Shown piece after piece: positions 25,816 to 34,167 of a stretch of 64,000 nucleotides of DNA (positions are counted from its first letter, which is position 1; every line of letters starts with the position of its first letter). The position numbers and the translations under genes were made by a program. A model generated the notes under the pieces. It had not been told where the DNA came from and did no database searches. It saw nothing but the letters and a program-made list of their open reading frames with translations. The DNA is from JAUVKT01 sp942491535 (lineage in GTDB: Bacteria; Bacteroidota; Bacteroidia; Bacteroidales; VadinHA17). The stretch is taken from positions 248,001 to 312,000 of the forward strand of contig CALOBV010000005.1 of assembly GCA_942491535.1 (NCBI GenBank). Reading direction: 5' to 3'.

Positions 25816-27134
25816 GATAATCCTCCTATAAATGATAATGAATTAAATCTTTTTTCTGATGATGTACTGTAAGTATAGTCAGTGGGAATCCGGGCTGTGT
25901 ACTCAGTTGTATATCTTGTGCCCAGATAGAATAAAACTCCCGAATTTTTTACGGGTATGCTTATATCGGCCTTAATAATCCTGTCTATTTCGTTTATTCC
26001 ATTATAAACAACCTGGTTGGTACCATCAACATAATTTTGGATCTCACCGCTTAGCAATGTAAAATCTATAAAAAATTTGTTATTGGCCGAAATCCCTGCC
26101 ATGGCTTTAAGTACGAATGACCTGTCGTAACCTTCAACAAACTCAGACATTTTGATATTGTACCCGGCGCCAAAATACAGATGGTTATTTGAAAGAGGGT
26201 AAAAAATCATGCCCGATCCCGCCTGGAAATGATTTCGTGATCCCAGTCGAGAAGCATAGCCATTAAGATAAAGGTCGATAATACCGGCAGTCAAACTAAT
26301 TTCTGCACCACCACCGATATTATTCTCTCTTACCGGGATAAGATAGGCAATGGTGCGTGTACCGGTGGTGCTAAAACCTATCAGGGGATATGATGTAAAT
26401 ATGTAATATACCGATGGTGTGATTGACAAAGCTGATTTATTGCCGGCAATGGCAGAAAGAAAATACTGCACCTGGTTTACCTTCTGCCTGTAATTCGGAT
26501 ATGAATCTGTTTCGTCATTTGTGAACAGGCTGTTTTCCCTGGACAGATATGAGAGTGAATGTTTTAATGTGAAGCCAGGGCTCATACTATTATACATTGT
26601 TACCCCAATATTTGAAAAACTTACCGGAATAACCAGGTTCCCTGGCTCTACAATGTCATTTATATTTAAGAAATAGTTAATTATATCTTCTGACTCTGAC
26701 CGGTTGTATAGGTAATCTACTGACAATCTGTTCGTTTTGGCTGTACTTATACCAGTCTTCTGAGATAGAGATTTACTGAACATTCCTGTCCAGGCATCTG
26801 CGGTGTTGTATTTTCCGCTTAATAAGTAGCAATAATATAAATACTCTGTTGCAATCTGATCATTGTTATTAAATTCCAGGGCCTTTTTAAAATGGCTGAT
26901 GGCATTTAAATAACTCTTCCTCTCATAGTAGCTAATCCCTATCCTCATTCTCATATAGTAATAGTCGTATCCCAGCCTGAGAGCTTTCTTTCCACTCGCC
27001 GTAAGCTCATTCCATCTGCCATCCTCATACTGTTTATATGTAAGGCTGTCTAAATAGGAAAAGTCTGTCCTTTCCTGGGCCTTTAGCGACCCGAAAAAAC
27101 AATAAAGCAATATTATAATAATTAATCTTTGCAC
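25803..27134 (-). CDS. TPR plus outer-membrane beta-barrel protein
   Basis: 443 residues: a signal peptide (about 19 residues, ending SLKAQ); a helical TPR-like region (about 30-140, RIGISYYERKSYLNAISHFK and YLYYCYLLSGKYNTADAW); then a long stretch of alternating hydrophobic strands ending in a terminal Phe (SFIGGLSWTF), the outer-membrane insertion signature. The layout recalls YaiO-type barrels. It overlaps the genes on both sides by 13 bp, within the six-gene operon. Likely an outer-membrane component for export, import or anchoring of the operon's product. Confidence 0.7.
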   Translation of the reverse strand: MQRLIIIILLYCFFGSLKAQERTDFSYLDSLTYKQYEDGRWNELTASGKKALRLGYDYYYMRMRIGISYYERKSYLNAISHFKKALEFNNNDQIATEYLYYCYLLSGKYNTADAWTGMFSKSLSQKTGISTAKTNRLSVDYLYNRSESEDIINYFLNINDIVEPGNLVIPVSFSNIGVTMYNSMSPGFTLKHSLSYLSRENSLFTNDETDSYPNYRQKVNQVQYFLSAIAGNKSALSITPSVYYIFTSYPLIGFSTTGTRTIAYLIPVRENNIGGGAEISLTAGIIDLYLNGYASRLGSRNHFQAGSGMIFYPLSNNHLYFGAGYNIKMSEFVEGYDRSFVLKAMAGISANNKFFIDFTLLSGEIQNYVDGTNQVVYNGINEIDRIIKADISIPVKNSGVLFYLGTRYTTEYTARIPTDYTYSTSSEKRFNSLSFIGGLSWTF

Positions 27135-29305
27135 TCTGCTTCAATATTTATACCGTTACCAGTAATATTTATCTTACTTACTCCCTTATCACTAATCTCA
27201 ATATCTGATCGTATTTCACGGGTAATAAAAGTCCCAACAGTGTTTACAGTTCTTGATTCAAGTACTATTCTGGAGGGAGATATTTCACTGTCAATATTTT
27301 TATAATCAAGACTGAATTTTGACCGGAGTATCTTCAAAAACGGAGCAAGGAAGTCCTGAAAAAACAATATCCTTTTCCTGAAGAAAAGGTTTACAGGATA
27401 ATCATCCTCTACCTCAACCTTATCGTAGTATCCCAGCTGCACCCTGTAGAGAGATAAATAAAACCAGTAGAGGAAGCTATCTCTCGTTCCTTCATAGTGC
27501 CTGAATAAAAACATATTACCATCATTCTCAAAATATGCGAGCGAAGCATTTTTATTACACTTAATAAATGAATTATTGTACTCATCTGTAAATACCTCCC
27601 ACTTCTCATCCCATTTTACGCCATTATAGTCGACAGCATAATTAAACTGTCTTCCCGGTATAAGATTAAATGCTTCTGATAGCAGGTCTGTTGATTCAAC
27701 ATTCATCAGCTTTTGACCTTCCCTGGGATAGCCATAGTTATTTAGCTTCAGGCTATTATTTTCACTCAATAGATAATAACCAATCGGATAGTCAAGTGTC
27801 TTTGAGCCTATATACGGACTGTATTGCATTTGAAAATGAAGATGTGGATATGGAGACCTGCCTGAGTTTCCGCAAAGACCAACCTTCTCGCCTCGTCTTA
27901 CCCTCTGACCTTCTTTAACAATAATAGAACCCGGCATAAGGTGACTCAGCGAAGAGTAAACAAAGTCATCGTGTTTTATGATTACTGTATTACCCCAGTT
28001 CTCTTTAGTATTGGGCACACCAATAGGGTTATCGGGTATATTATCTGCTACAGACTCAATAGTTCCATCGGCAACTGCTGTAACAGGTTTATTGTAGCAA
28101 TAATAATCTGTCGCCTCATTGCCCTCGGATTTAAACTGGACACCCTTATCATCTGTAATAATAAAATCCCATGCATGCTTCCAGTCTCCCTTGTGGGTAA
28201 TTTCTCCATCATGTGCCTGCGAAACCTGCCACTTACCGTAAAAAGGAAGGTTGGTCCTTATCATATTGGGCTTGAACCTGCCAATATCGTTAACATATGA
28301 ATACAAATTCTTCTCCGGACTGTTTTGCTGAATAACTACCTCCGCAAGATTAAGAGATGGTTTTACCCTGAATTTAAGAACATAGAGAAAGAGCAATACA
28401 ACTATATTAAAAGGCAATGCGAATATAGGTAAGGCAAATACTCTGAATACAGACGACATACTGATAGTTAGTATTGCTACAAGGGGAACCAGTATTATAG
28501 TCCATAGATATGATTTCCAGGAGGGAATAATAAAAAATCCTCCCAGGGCGATTGATGTAAGTATATAATTAAACCCGATATAACTATAGTTGAGATCGGT
28601 AATACTGGCACCGGTAACTTCGTAAAACAGGTAGGCTGTAAAGAAACCCAGCAACGATAGTGTAAATGAGATCCTTGAATGATACAATAAGCCTATTGAT
28701 ATAATAACACCAGCCAGAATATTGTACTGGAATAATATTGCACCCAGGCTGATAAAATATATTCTGAGAGCCCTTGCTATCTCAATATTATTCCACCATT
28801 CGTAGAGGGCTACCATCTTATTTCCTCCAAGGGTATACATTTCATTTACAGTATATATACCACGTTCACTGATACCCAGAACTTCAAACTCACGAGCTGC
28901 CAGAGTAACCAGCCAGGCCGCGATAATAAAGGGGACACTCAGATAAGGAAGGCCATATTTCCCTATTACACCCTGCAGAGAAACAGAAATAAAAAGAGTT
29001 AAGATTGATGAAAGAATGATAATAAGTATAAGAACAGGACCAGGAGCATAATATATACCCAGTCCGAGTCCGACGAGAAGGCTGTTAAAACCAAATAAAC
29101 CTTTAGCAACCGTCTGCCTGTCAAAGCCCATTATAAAACCTACGAGATTTGTTACAATCACAGCAAGAAGCCCCAGCAGTCCAGCATAAAGGTCGGCAAA
29201 CGATACTATTATCAATATTGCCGCAAAAGTCCTGTTGTCAGAAAAGAAGACCTGCGAGTAGCTGTTAAACAAGCTTTTTATATATATCTTAATATTATCA
29301 GTCAT
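27122..29305 (-). CDS. urea-transporter-like channel fused to M23 (LytM) domain
   Basis: 727 residues. Residues about 20-312 form a urea-transporter-type membrane domain of some ten helices; its two halves show the expected internal repeat, FGFNSLLVGLGLG at 71-83 and IGFNYILTSIALG at 243-255. Residues about 345-505 are an M23/LytM peptidase domain with SHL (454-456) and the HLH metal motif (488-490). The first motif reads HAWDF (377-381) rather than the usual HxGxD, so catalysis is uncertain. The C-terminal 220 residues are of unknown fold. UT channels pass urea and small amides; M23 enzymes cut peptide cross-links. The stop overlaps the barrel gene start by 13 bp. Confidence 0.8.
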   Translation of the reverse strand: MTDNIKIYIKSLFNSYSQVFFSDNRTFAAILIIVSFADLYAGLLGLLAVIVTNLVGFIMGFDRQTVAKGLFGFNSLLVGLGLGIYYAPGPVLILIIILSSILTLFISVSLQGVIGKYGLPYLSVPFIIAAWLVTLAAREFEVLGISERGIYTVNEMYTLGGNKMVALYEWWNNIEIARALRIYFISLGAILFQYNILAGVIISIGLLYHSRISFTLSLLGFFTAYLFYEVTGASITDLNYSYIGFNYILTSIALGGFFIIPSWKSYLWTIILVPLVAILTISMSSVFRVFALPIFALPFNIVVLLFLYVLKFRVKPSLNLAEVVIQQNSPEKNLYSYVNDIGRFKPNMIRTNLPFYGKWQVSQAHDGEITHKGDWKHAWDFIITDDKGVQFKSEGNEATDYYCYNKPVTAVADGTIESVADNIPDNPIGVPNTKENWGNTVIIKHDDFVYSSLSHLMPGSIIVKEGQRVRRGEKVGLCGNSGRSPYPHLHFQMQYSPYIGSKTLDYPIGYYLLSENNSLKLNNYGYPREGQKLMNVESTDLLSEAFNLIPGRQFNYAVDYNGVKWDEKWEVFTDEYNNSFIKCNKNASLAYFENDGNMFLFRHYEGTRDSFLYWFYLSLYRVQLGYYDKVEVEDDYPVNLFFRKRILFFQDFLAPFLKILRSKFSLDYKNIDSEISPSRIVLESRTVNTVGTFITREIRSDIEISDKGVSKINITGNGINIEAECKD

Positions 29306-29306
29306 G

Positions 29307-30674
29307 CTACTTAAGATGTTCAGGCAATCTTTCGTTGGATTTTATTGTATCGACAGTTTCGCGCTCTCTTATTACACTCACCTTTCCATTTGTATCGATC
29401 ATTACAACTCTGGGACGCATTGTAATAAACTGCATCCACTGTGTCATATTATATGCACCTATCCTTTTTATCACAAAATTATCTCCCTTCTTAAGGAGAG
29501 GAAATGCAATAGCCTCTCTGAGTATATCTATGTTCATACAGAGTGGACCATAAATAGTTGTTTCTTCAAGGTGATCAGATGTCGGACTTGCGGGGTAGAA
29601 TTCATGATCGTACCAGAAAGAAGTAAACAAGAGGTTGACGCCAATATCCACAATGGTAGACCTGCGTCCATCTGAAAGTCTTTTGTTTGCCAGAACTGTC
29701 CCGAGTAAATAACCTGCATCATCAATTAATGCTCTTCCTGTTTCAAGTATTAGTGTGGGCAGCCGGGATGGGTTAATTTCCGAATTCAGCAGTGCCCCGG
29801 AGATGGCTTCAGCATAATCGTCGAAAGAAGGTACAGTGTCTTTACCCGGAAGGTAAGCACCTTTAAGAGTGTTTGAAGAAGCAAATCCTCCTCCTAAATC
29901 AATATATTTCAGGGAATAATCATACTTACGTTCTATCCTGAAAGCCAGGTTTGCCAGCTTTGAAGCAGCAATAGCATATGCATTGGCTGTAAGCATATAG
30001 GTGCCAATATGGGTATGTATACCGGTCATTTCAAGTTTGCCATTCATCATTATCCTGTTAATGGCATCCCATGCATCACCATTCTCATAATTAAATCCGA
30101 ATCTATCCCACATCGGATAAACACCGGTATCCATATTAACCCTTATGGCCACCTTGGGTTTAAGATTGTTCTTCTCGGCTAAATCAATCAGGGTATATAG
30201 TTCGTCAAAATGATCGATATGAATAAGTGAGTTATTCTCAGCGGCTAATTTTAGATCTTCCTCTGTTTTATCAGGACCATTAAATATTATCTGTGAGCCT
30301 TTAACGCCATTTGACAGGGCTTTCTGATATTCAAAACCCGACACCACCTCAGCCCAGGAGCCCTCACTATGATAGACACGGCATACTGCATCGAGGTAGT
30401 TAGTCTTATACGACCAGGCAAACTGAACCTTGGGATATCTGCTTTTAAAAGAATCATAGGCCTGCTTATACTTATCACGTATTGTACTCTCAGATATCAC
30501 GTAAACAGGAGACCCATGCTCCTTAATCAGATCCATCACAGGCACATCATCAATGTGAGTAATTGGCTCTGAATGTACCGACATACCAAATTTACTTGGC
30601 ATCCCTGCTCTTAATTTCTTTATATATGGACGTTCAAATTGCTTTTTCATCTTTTCTATTTTAGAGTTCTCCAT
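29307..30674 (-). CDS. fold-type III PLP enzyme, diaminopimelate-decarboxylase-like
   Basis: 455 residues of the LysA/ornithine decarboxylase fold. Conserved points seen: PLP lysine K90 (AWSYKTNY), H222 (HTHIG), glycine loop 261-263 (DLGGGFA), ETGR at 311-314, the cross-subunit cysteine C379 in GPLCMNID and Y408 in GAYN. The catalytic set is therefore complete and an active amino acid decarboxylase (or racemase) is likely. Against true LysA, the specificity motif after the cysteine (CES-G/D in LysA) reads CMNID, so the substrate probably differs from meso-diaminopimelate. One base separates it from the next gene; it overlaps the ATP-grasp gene by 14 bp. Confidence 0.8.
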   Translation of the reverse strand: MENSKIEKMKKQFERPYIKKLRAGMPSKFGMSVHSEPITHIDDVPVMDLIKEHGSPVYVISESTIRDKYKQAYDSFKSRYPKVQFAWSYKTNYLDAVCRVYHSEGSWAEVVSGFEYQKALSNGVKGSQIIFNGPDKTEEDLKLAAENNSLIHIDHFDELYTLIDLAEKNNLKPKVAIRVNMDTGVYPMWDRFGFNYENGDAWDAINRIMMNGKLEMTGIHTHIGTYMLTANAYAIAASKLANLAFRIERKYDYSLKYIDLGGGFASSNTLKGAYLPGKDTVPSFDDYAEAISGALLNSEINPSRLPTLILETGRALIDDAGYLLGTVLANKRLSDGRRSTIVDIGVNLLFTSFWYDHEFYPASPTSDHLEETTIYGPLCMNIDILREAIAFPLLKKGDNFVIKRIGAYNMTQWMQFITMRPRVVMIDTNGKVSVIRERETVDTIKSNERLPEHLK

Positions 30675-31716
30675 TCATTGTTAGTTTTTCAAATTCTGAC
30701 ATGTCTGTTATCATATCATAAGAGTATCGAATAAACATCTTACCTGTTTCGTAAGTTTCAAATCGCTTCACATCATGGCCAAGAGCCAATTTTACAAGTG
30801 CTGCCGGCAAATTCTGACCGGCTCCTACTGCAAGATAAACCCACGCAGGTATCCTCGGATTTATCTCAATAAGGTAAAGTTCATTTTTTTCAGACCTTAT
30901 AAGTTCCAGTTCCATTCCACCCCTCCATTTTGACTCGCTGATAATTTTATCAGTCAGGTTGAGCATGCTTGAGTCATCAAGCGTTACACCGGCCCATGCT
31001 TTACCTTTATCAGTAATATATTGCTTTCTCATCGGAACAGCACCAATGGTATTTCCCTTACCATCACCCAGTGCAACAACATTTACCTCTGTTCCGACAA
31101 TAAATTCCTGAATAATAACGGGCAAACCCCACTTTGAACTAAGTTTAGAATAATAGAGAGCCACCTGCTCGCGGTTATTAGCTATATATGCATCATAGAA
31201 TTTACCCTTCACTACTACAGGATATTCAAAATCATCACCGAGGTCCTCAATATCCCTGATAGATGTTATTGGCTTACTGAAAGGAACCTTTACTCCATAC
31301 TTTTTACCGTAGTCAGGCAGGTTTGCTTTTTCCCTTTCATTAAACTGTTTTAGTGTGGGTAAAAATGTTCTTATGCCAGCCTCTTTTAACTTTTCTTCTG
31401 CCTTCATGAAAGCAATAAGTTCGGCATCAAAATTCGGAATCAAAACATCAATATTCTCAAGCCTGTTTATCTCCATAATTCTACTCATCAGGATGTCTGA
31501 GCCTTCAGAAGGGTACGGAACACGATATGTTTTATCTACTATGTCGTGCATGTATATTCCTGGTTCAAGATTTTCATAGGCAAGGCCAATTATCCTGGGG
31601 TTGAATTCTTCCGAATCCCTTATTCCCCTTATTACGGGGATGCCCGGACCAGGATTGTCTGTATTATTCAGACCTGTTACTGCTATGGTTAGATCTAGTC
31701 TACTCATCTTCGTCAA
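30661..31716 (-). CDS. ATP-grasp carboxylate-amine ligase-like protein
   Basis: 351 residues. An N-terminal pre-ATP-grasp Rossmann part (about 1-115) is followed by a carbamoyl-phosphate-synthase-like ATP-grasp domain: a nucleotide lysine in YPVVVKGKFYDAY, the hinge VIIQEFIVGTEVNVVAL, and the metal-binding LIEINPRIPAW. Such enzymes activate a carboxylate as acyl phosphate and join it to an amine or thiol. It overlaps PqqD-like (17 bp) and PLP enzyme genes (14 bp), suggesting linked steps: ligation plus decarboxylation. It does not look like D-Ala ligase, RimK or the graspetide ligases closely enough to name. Confidence 0.75.
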   Translation of the reverse strand: MTKMSRLDLTIAVTGLNNTDNPGPGIPVIRGIRDSEEFNPRIIGLAYENLEPGIYMHDIVDKTYRVPYPSEGSDILMSRIMEINRLENIDVLIPNFDAELIAFMKAEEKLKEAGIRTFLPTLKQFNEREKANLPDYGKKYGVKVPFSKPITSIRDIEDLGDDFEYPVVVKGKFYDAYIANNREQVALYYSKLSSKWGLPVIIQEFIVGTEVNVVALGDGKGNTIGAVPMRKQYITDKGKAWAGVTLDDSSMLNLTDKIISESKWRGGMELELIRSEKNELYLIEINPRIPAWVYLAVGAGQNLPAALVKLALGHDVKRFETYETGKMFIRYSYDMITDMSEFEKLTMNGEL

Positions 31717-31948
31717 TTAACCTGAACTGTTTAAGCATACCTGCAAAATCAAAATAGTACTTTTCGAAGCTTACCCTGTCAATTTCATAATTCTCTGTCA
31801 TATAAGCCGTTATAGTCTCCAGATCAGACCCCTCTTTAAGCAATTGAACAATCTCCCTGGCCTGTTCATTAAGTGAGTACGAATCGCCCGACGAAGGATC
31901 GAACACAAAGCCTGACTCACTTAAAGCAATATTCTTTTTAAGTCGCAT
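31700..31948 (-). CDS. PqqD-like peptide-binding protein
   Basis: 82 residues over the full length of the PqqD fold: GFVFDPSSGDSYSLNEQARE (the DxxSGxxYxLNE pattern) and a helical C-half ending LKQFRLIDEDE. PqqD domains act as RiPP recognition elements that hold precursor or carrier peptides for modifying enzymes. No PqqA, PqqC, PqqE or radical SAM partner is nearby, so this is not PQQ synthesis. It is the first gene of the overlapping six-gene minus-strand operon and is divergent from the TlpA-like gene. The precursor or carrier it binds is not apparent. Confidence 0.75.
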   Translation of the reverse strand: MRLKKNIALSESGFVFDPSSGDSYSLNEQAREIVQLLKEGSDLETITAYMTENYEIDRVSFEKYYFDFAGMLKQFRLIDEDE

Positions 31949-32096
31949 ATCAACAAATATTTTAGATTACACAGATTGAGGTATTAAATCTTAAGTTATA
32001 CCATAAAGTTAACCGAACTTACATATAATTACCCTACCACTCGAAGTTTAAAATTTATTTATCTTCACCACAATATTTTGAATTTAAATAATACAA

Positions 32097-32612
32097 ATGT
32101 ATAAAAGAACAATAAATATAATAAGAACCACACTTATCATATTCTTTCTGGCTCTACCTGTAAAGATGATTTCTCAAGCCGGTCTTCCTGAAGGGAAATT
32201 ATATAGTACTGACGGTAAGATTTATAATTTAAAAGAACTTGGTGATAGCAACAGGGTCTCAGTCCTTGTATTCTGGGCAACCTGGTGCAAGCCATGTATC
32301 GAAGAATTGGATAATATCGCCGATTACTATAGTGAATGGTCTGACCAGGCTGACTTTAACTTTATTTCTATCTGTATTGATGATTCGAGGACATCTTCCA
32401 CCGTAAAGAGTTTTGTGATGGGTAGAAATTGGCCATTCCCTGTGCTAATGGACGAAAACCAGGATATGAAAAGAACACTGAGTGTTACAGATATCCCATT
32501 TTACTGCCTTTATAATAAAAATGGAAAAATCGTAAAGCGACATACAGGATATCTGCCCGGCGATGAAGAGTTTATGTTTGAAGAGATACTGGAATACAAC
32601 AATGAGAAGTAG
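32097..32612 (+). CDS. TlpA-like periplasmic thioredoxin-fold protein
   Basis: 171 residues: an N-terminal export segment (TLIIFFLALPVKMISQ, about residues 11-27), then a TlpA/ResA-type thioredoxin domain with active site WATWCKPC and the cis-proline region TDIPFYCLY. Members reduce disulfides or cytochrome apo-proteins in the periplasm. The DUF6029 barrel gene starts 11 bp before its stop, so the two are coupled. It is divergent from the PqqD-like operon. Confidence 0.85.
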   Translation: MYKRTINIIRTTLIIFFLALPVKMISQAGLPEGKLYSTDGKIYNLKELGDSNRVSVLVFWATWCKPCIEELDNIADYYSEWSDQADFNFISICIDDSRTSSTVKSFVMGRNWPFPVLMDENQDMKRTLSVTDIPFYCLYNKNGKIVKRHTGYLPGDEEFMFEEILEYNNEK

Positions 32613-34161
32613 TTATCTTATATTCATTACGGCATTTATAATAAGTATGCCATTGTATTCTCAAACCGAGAACGCAGGTACACTCTCCGGTAGTTTTGCA
32701 AGCACTATCCATTTCTATAACGACGATAATATTCTAAATGTTCTTGCCCCCCAGGATGGCTATGCATCAAACAATTACCTCTGGTTACAGTACACAAAGG
32801 GTTCTTTCTCTGCCGGTATGCAGTATGAAGCATATATGCCTCCTCTACAGGGTTTTCCCTACCAGTATGAAGGGAATTATATCAGCCACAGGTTTATCCG
32901 GTTCAAAAAAGATTTTATTGATATTACGGCCGGAAATTTTTATGAACAGTTTGGTAGTGGCCTGTCGTTCAGGGCATACGAAGAAAGAGCTCTCGGATTA
33001 AATAATTCACTTGATGGAATACGTATACGCTTTAATCCGACCAGCTGGTTATCTGTAAAAGGCATCTACGGACGACCCAGAAGGCTTGATAACTATGCCA
33101 ATGCTTATTTAAGGGGACTCGACGGAGAAATAAGAATAAATGAAATATTCAAATCAGAAAACACATATATTATTGGCGGTGGATTTGTCAGTAAGTATGA
33201 GCCTTATACAGGCCCAGAAAGCGACTTCCCTTCGACAGTAAATTCTATAAATACCAGGATAAACCTTACTATAGGTAAAGTATCACTATATTCAGAATAT
33301 GTGTATAAATCAAAAGATCCTGATGCCTTTAATTTATTCACAGAAGATGCTGGAAAAGCACTCACAATTAATACATCATTTTCAGGAAGGGGATTAGGAA
33401 TATTTATTGCTTCAAGATATCTGAGTCAGATGAATTTCCAGGCTGAAAGACTTCTTACTGACTCCTATTCAAATATAAATTACCTTCCTTCCAATAGTCG
33501 TCAGTATACTTACTTATTATCTAACCTCTATCCATATTCAGCACAGGCAAGTTCCGAATTATCGATCCAGGCAGATATAAACTATAAAATTACGCCAGGA
33601 ACCGACCTCAGATTCAATTATGCACTTGCAGGAGGTGCAGACAATGATTCCTCGGAAGATAATTTATTCTCCTATATGCTTAATAATGAATACTATGGAG
33701 ATTTAAATTTTGAAGTTACCAGGAAATGGAGCAGAAGTTTTAAAACCAAGCTAGCCTATCAACAGATTCTTTATAACAAAGATGTAATTGAAGGGGGTGA
33801 TGATGGAGTTATCAGATCGAGGATTATCATTTCGGATGTACTCTACAGATTTACCAGGAAATTATCGCTACGTGCAGAGTTACAGCATTTATGGACAAAA
33901 GACGATCATGGCAACTGGGTAGCCATCCTGGCAGAATTAAATATGGCTCCAAACTGGTCGTTATTCTTCTCTGATATGACCGACTATCAGTACAGTGAGC
34001 AGGCGCATTATTATAATGGAGGCATAAGTTATAGCAATAATTACTTCAGGATAAATATTGCCTATGGCAGAAACAGGGAAGGGTTTATCTGCTCTGGTGG
34101 AGTATGCAGGTTAATACCTGCATATAAAGGACTCAATATCGGGATTACTTCATCGTTCTAA
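32602..34161 (+). CDS. DUF6029-type outer-membrane barrel protein
   Basis: 519 residues from the ATG at 32602; a longer frame open from 32563 lacks a signal peptide, whereas MRSSYLIFITAFIISMPLYS at this start is a clean one. The remainder is rich in alternating aromatic/polar strands (FVDITAGNFYEQFG-like segments, DGIRIRFNPTSWLSVKGIYG) and ends in a terminal Phe (GITSSF), as outer-membrane barrels do. It resembles the DUF6029 family. It overlaps the TlpA-like gene by 11 bp and is convergent with the Omp28-like gene, a set of thiol-redox and barrel genes. The role is unknown. Confidence 0.65.
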   Translation: MRSSYLIFITAFIISMPLYSQTENAGTLSGSFASTIHFYNDDNILNVLAPQDGYASNNYLWLQYTKGSFSAGMQYEAYMPPLQGFPYQYEGNYISHRFIRFKKDFIDITAGNFYEQFGSGLSFRAYEERALGLNNSLDGIRIRFNPTSWLSVKGIYGRPRRLDNYANAYLRGLDGEIRINEIFKSENTYIIGGGFVSKYEPYTGPESDFPSTVNSINTRINLTIGKVSLYSEYVYKSKDPDAFNLFTEDAGKALTINTSFSGRGLGIFIASRYLSQMNFQAERLLTDSYSNINYLPSNSRQYTYLLSNLYPYSAQASSELSIQADINYKITPGTDLRFNYALAGGADNDSSEDNLFSYMLNNEYYGDLNFEVTRKWSRSFKTKLAYQQILYNKDVIEGGDDGVIRSRIIISDVLYRFTRKLSLRAELQHLWTKDDHGNWVAILAELNMAPNWSLFFSDMTDYQYSEQAHYYNGGISYSNNYFRINIAYGRNREGFICSGGVCRLIPAYKGLNIGITSSF

Positions 34162-34167
34162 GCAAAT

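Noticed and set aside
27122..29305. Urea utilisation locus
   Set aside because: No urease, urea carboxylase or nickel gene is present, and the channel is fused to an M23 domain.
31700..31948. PQQ biosynthesis
   Set aside because: No pqqA, pqqB, pqqC or pqqE gene is nearby; the neighbours are unlike any PQQ cluster.
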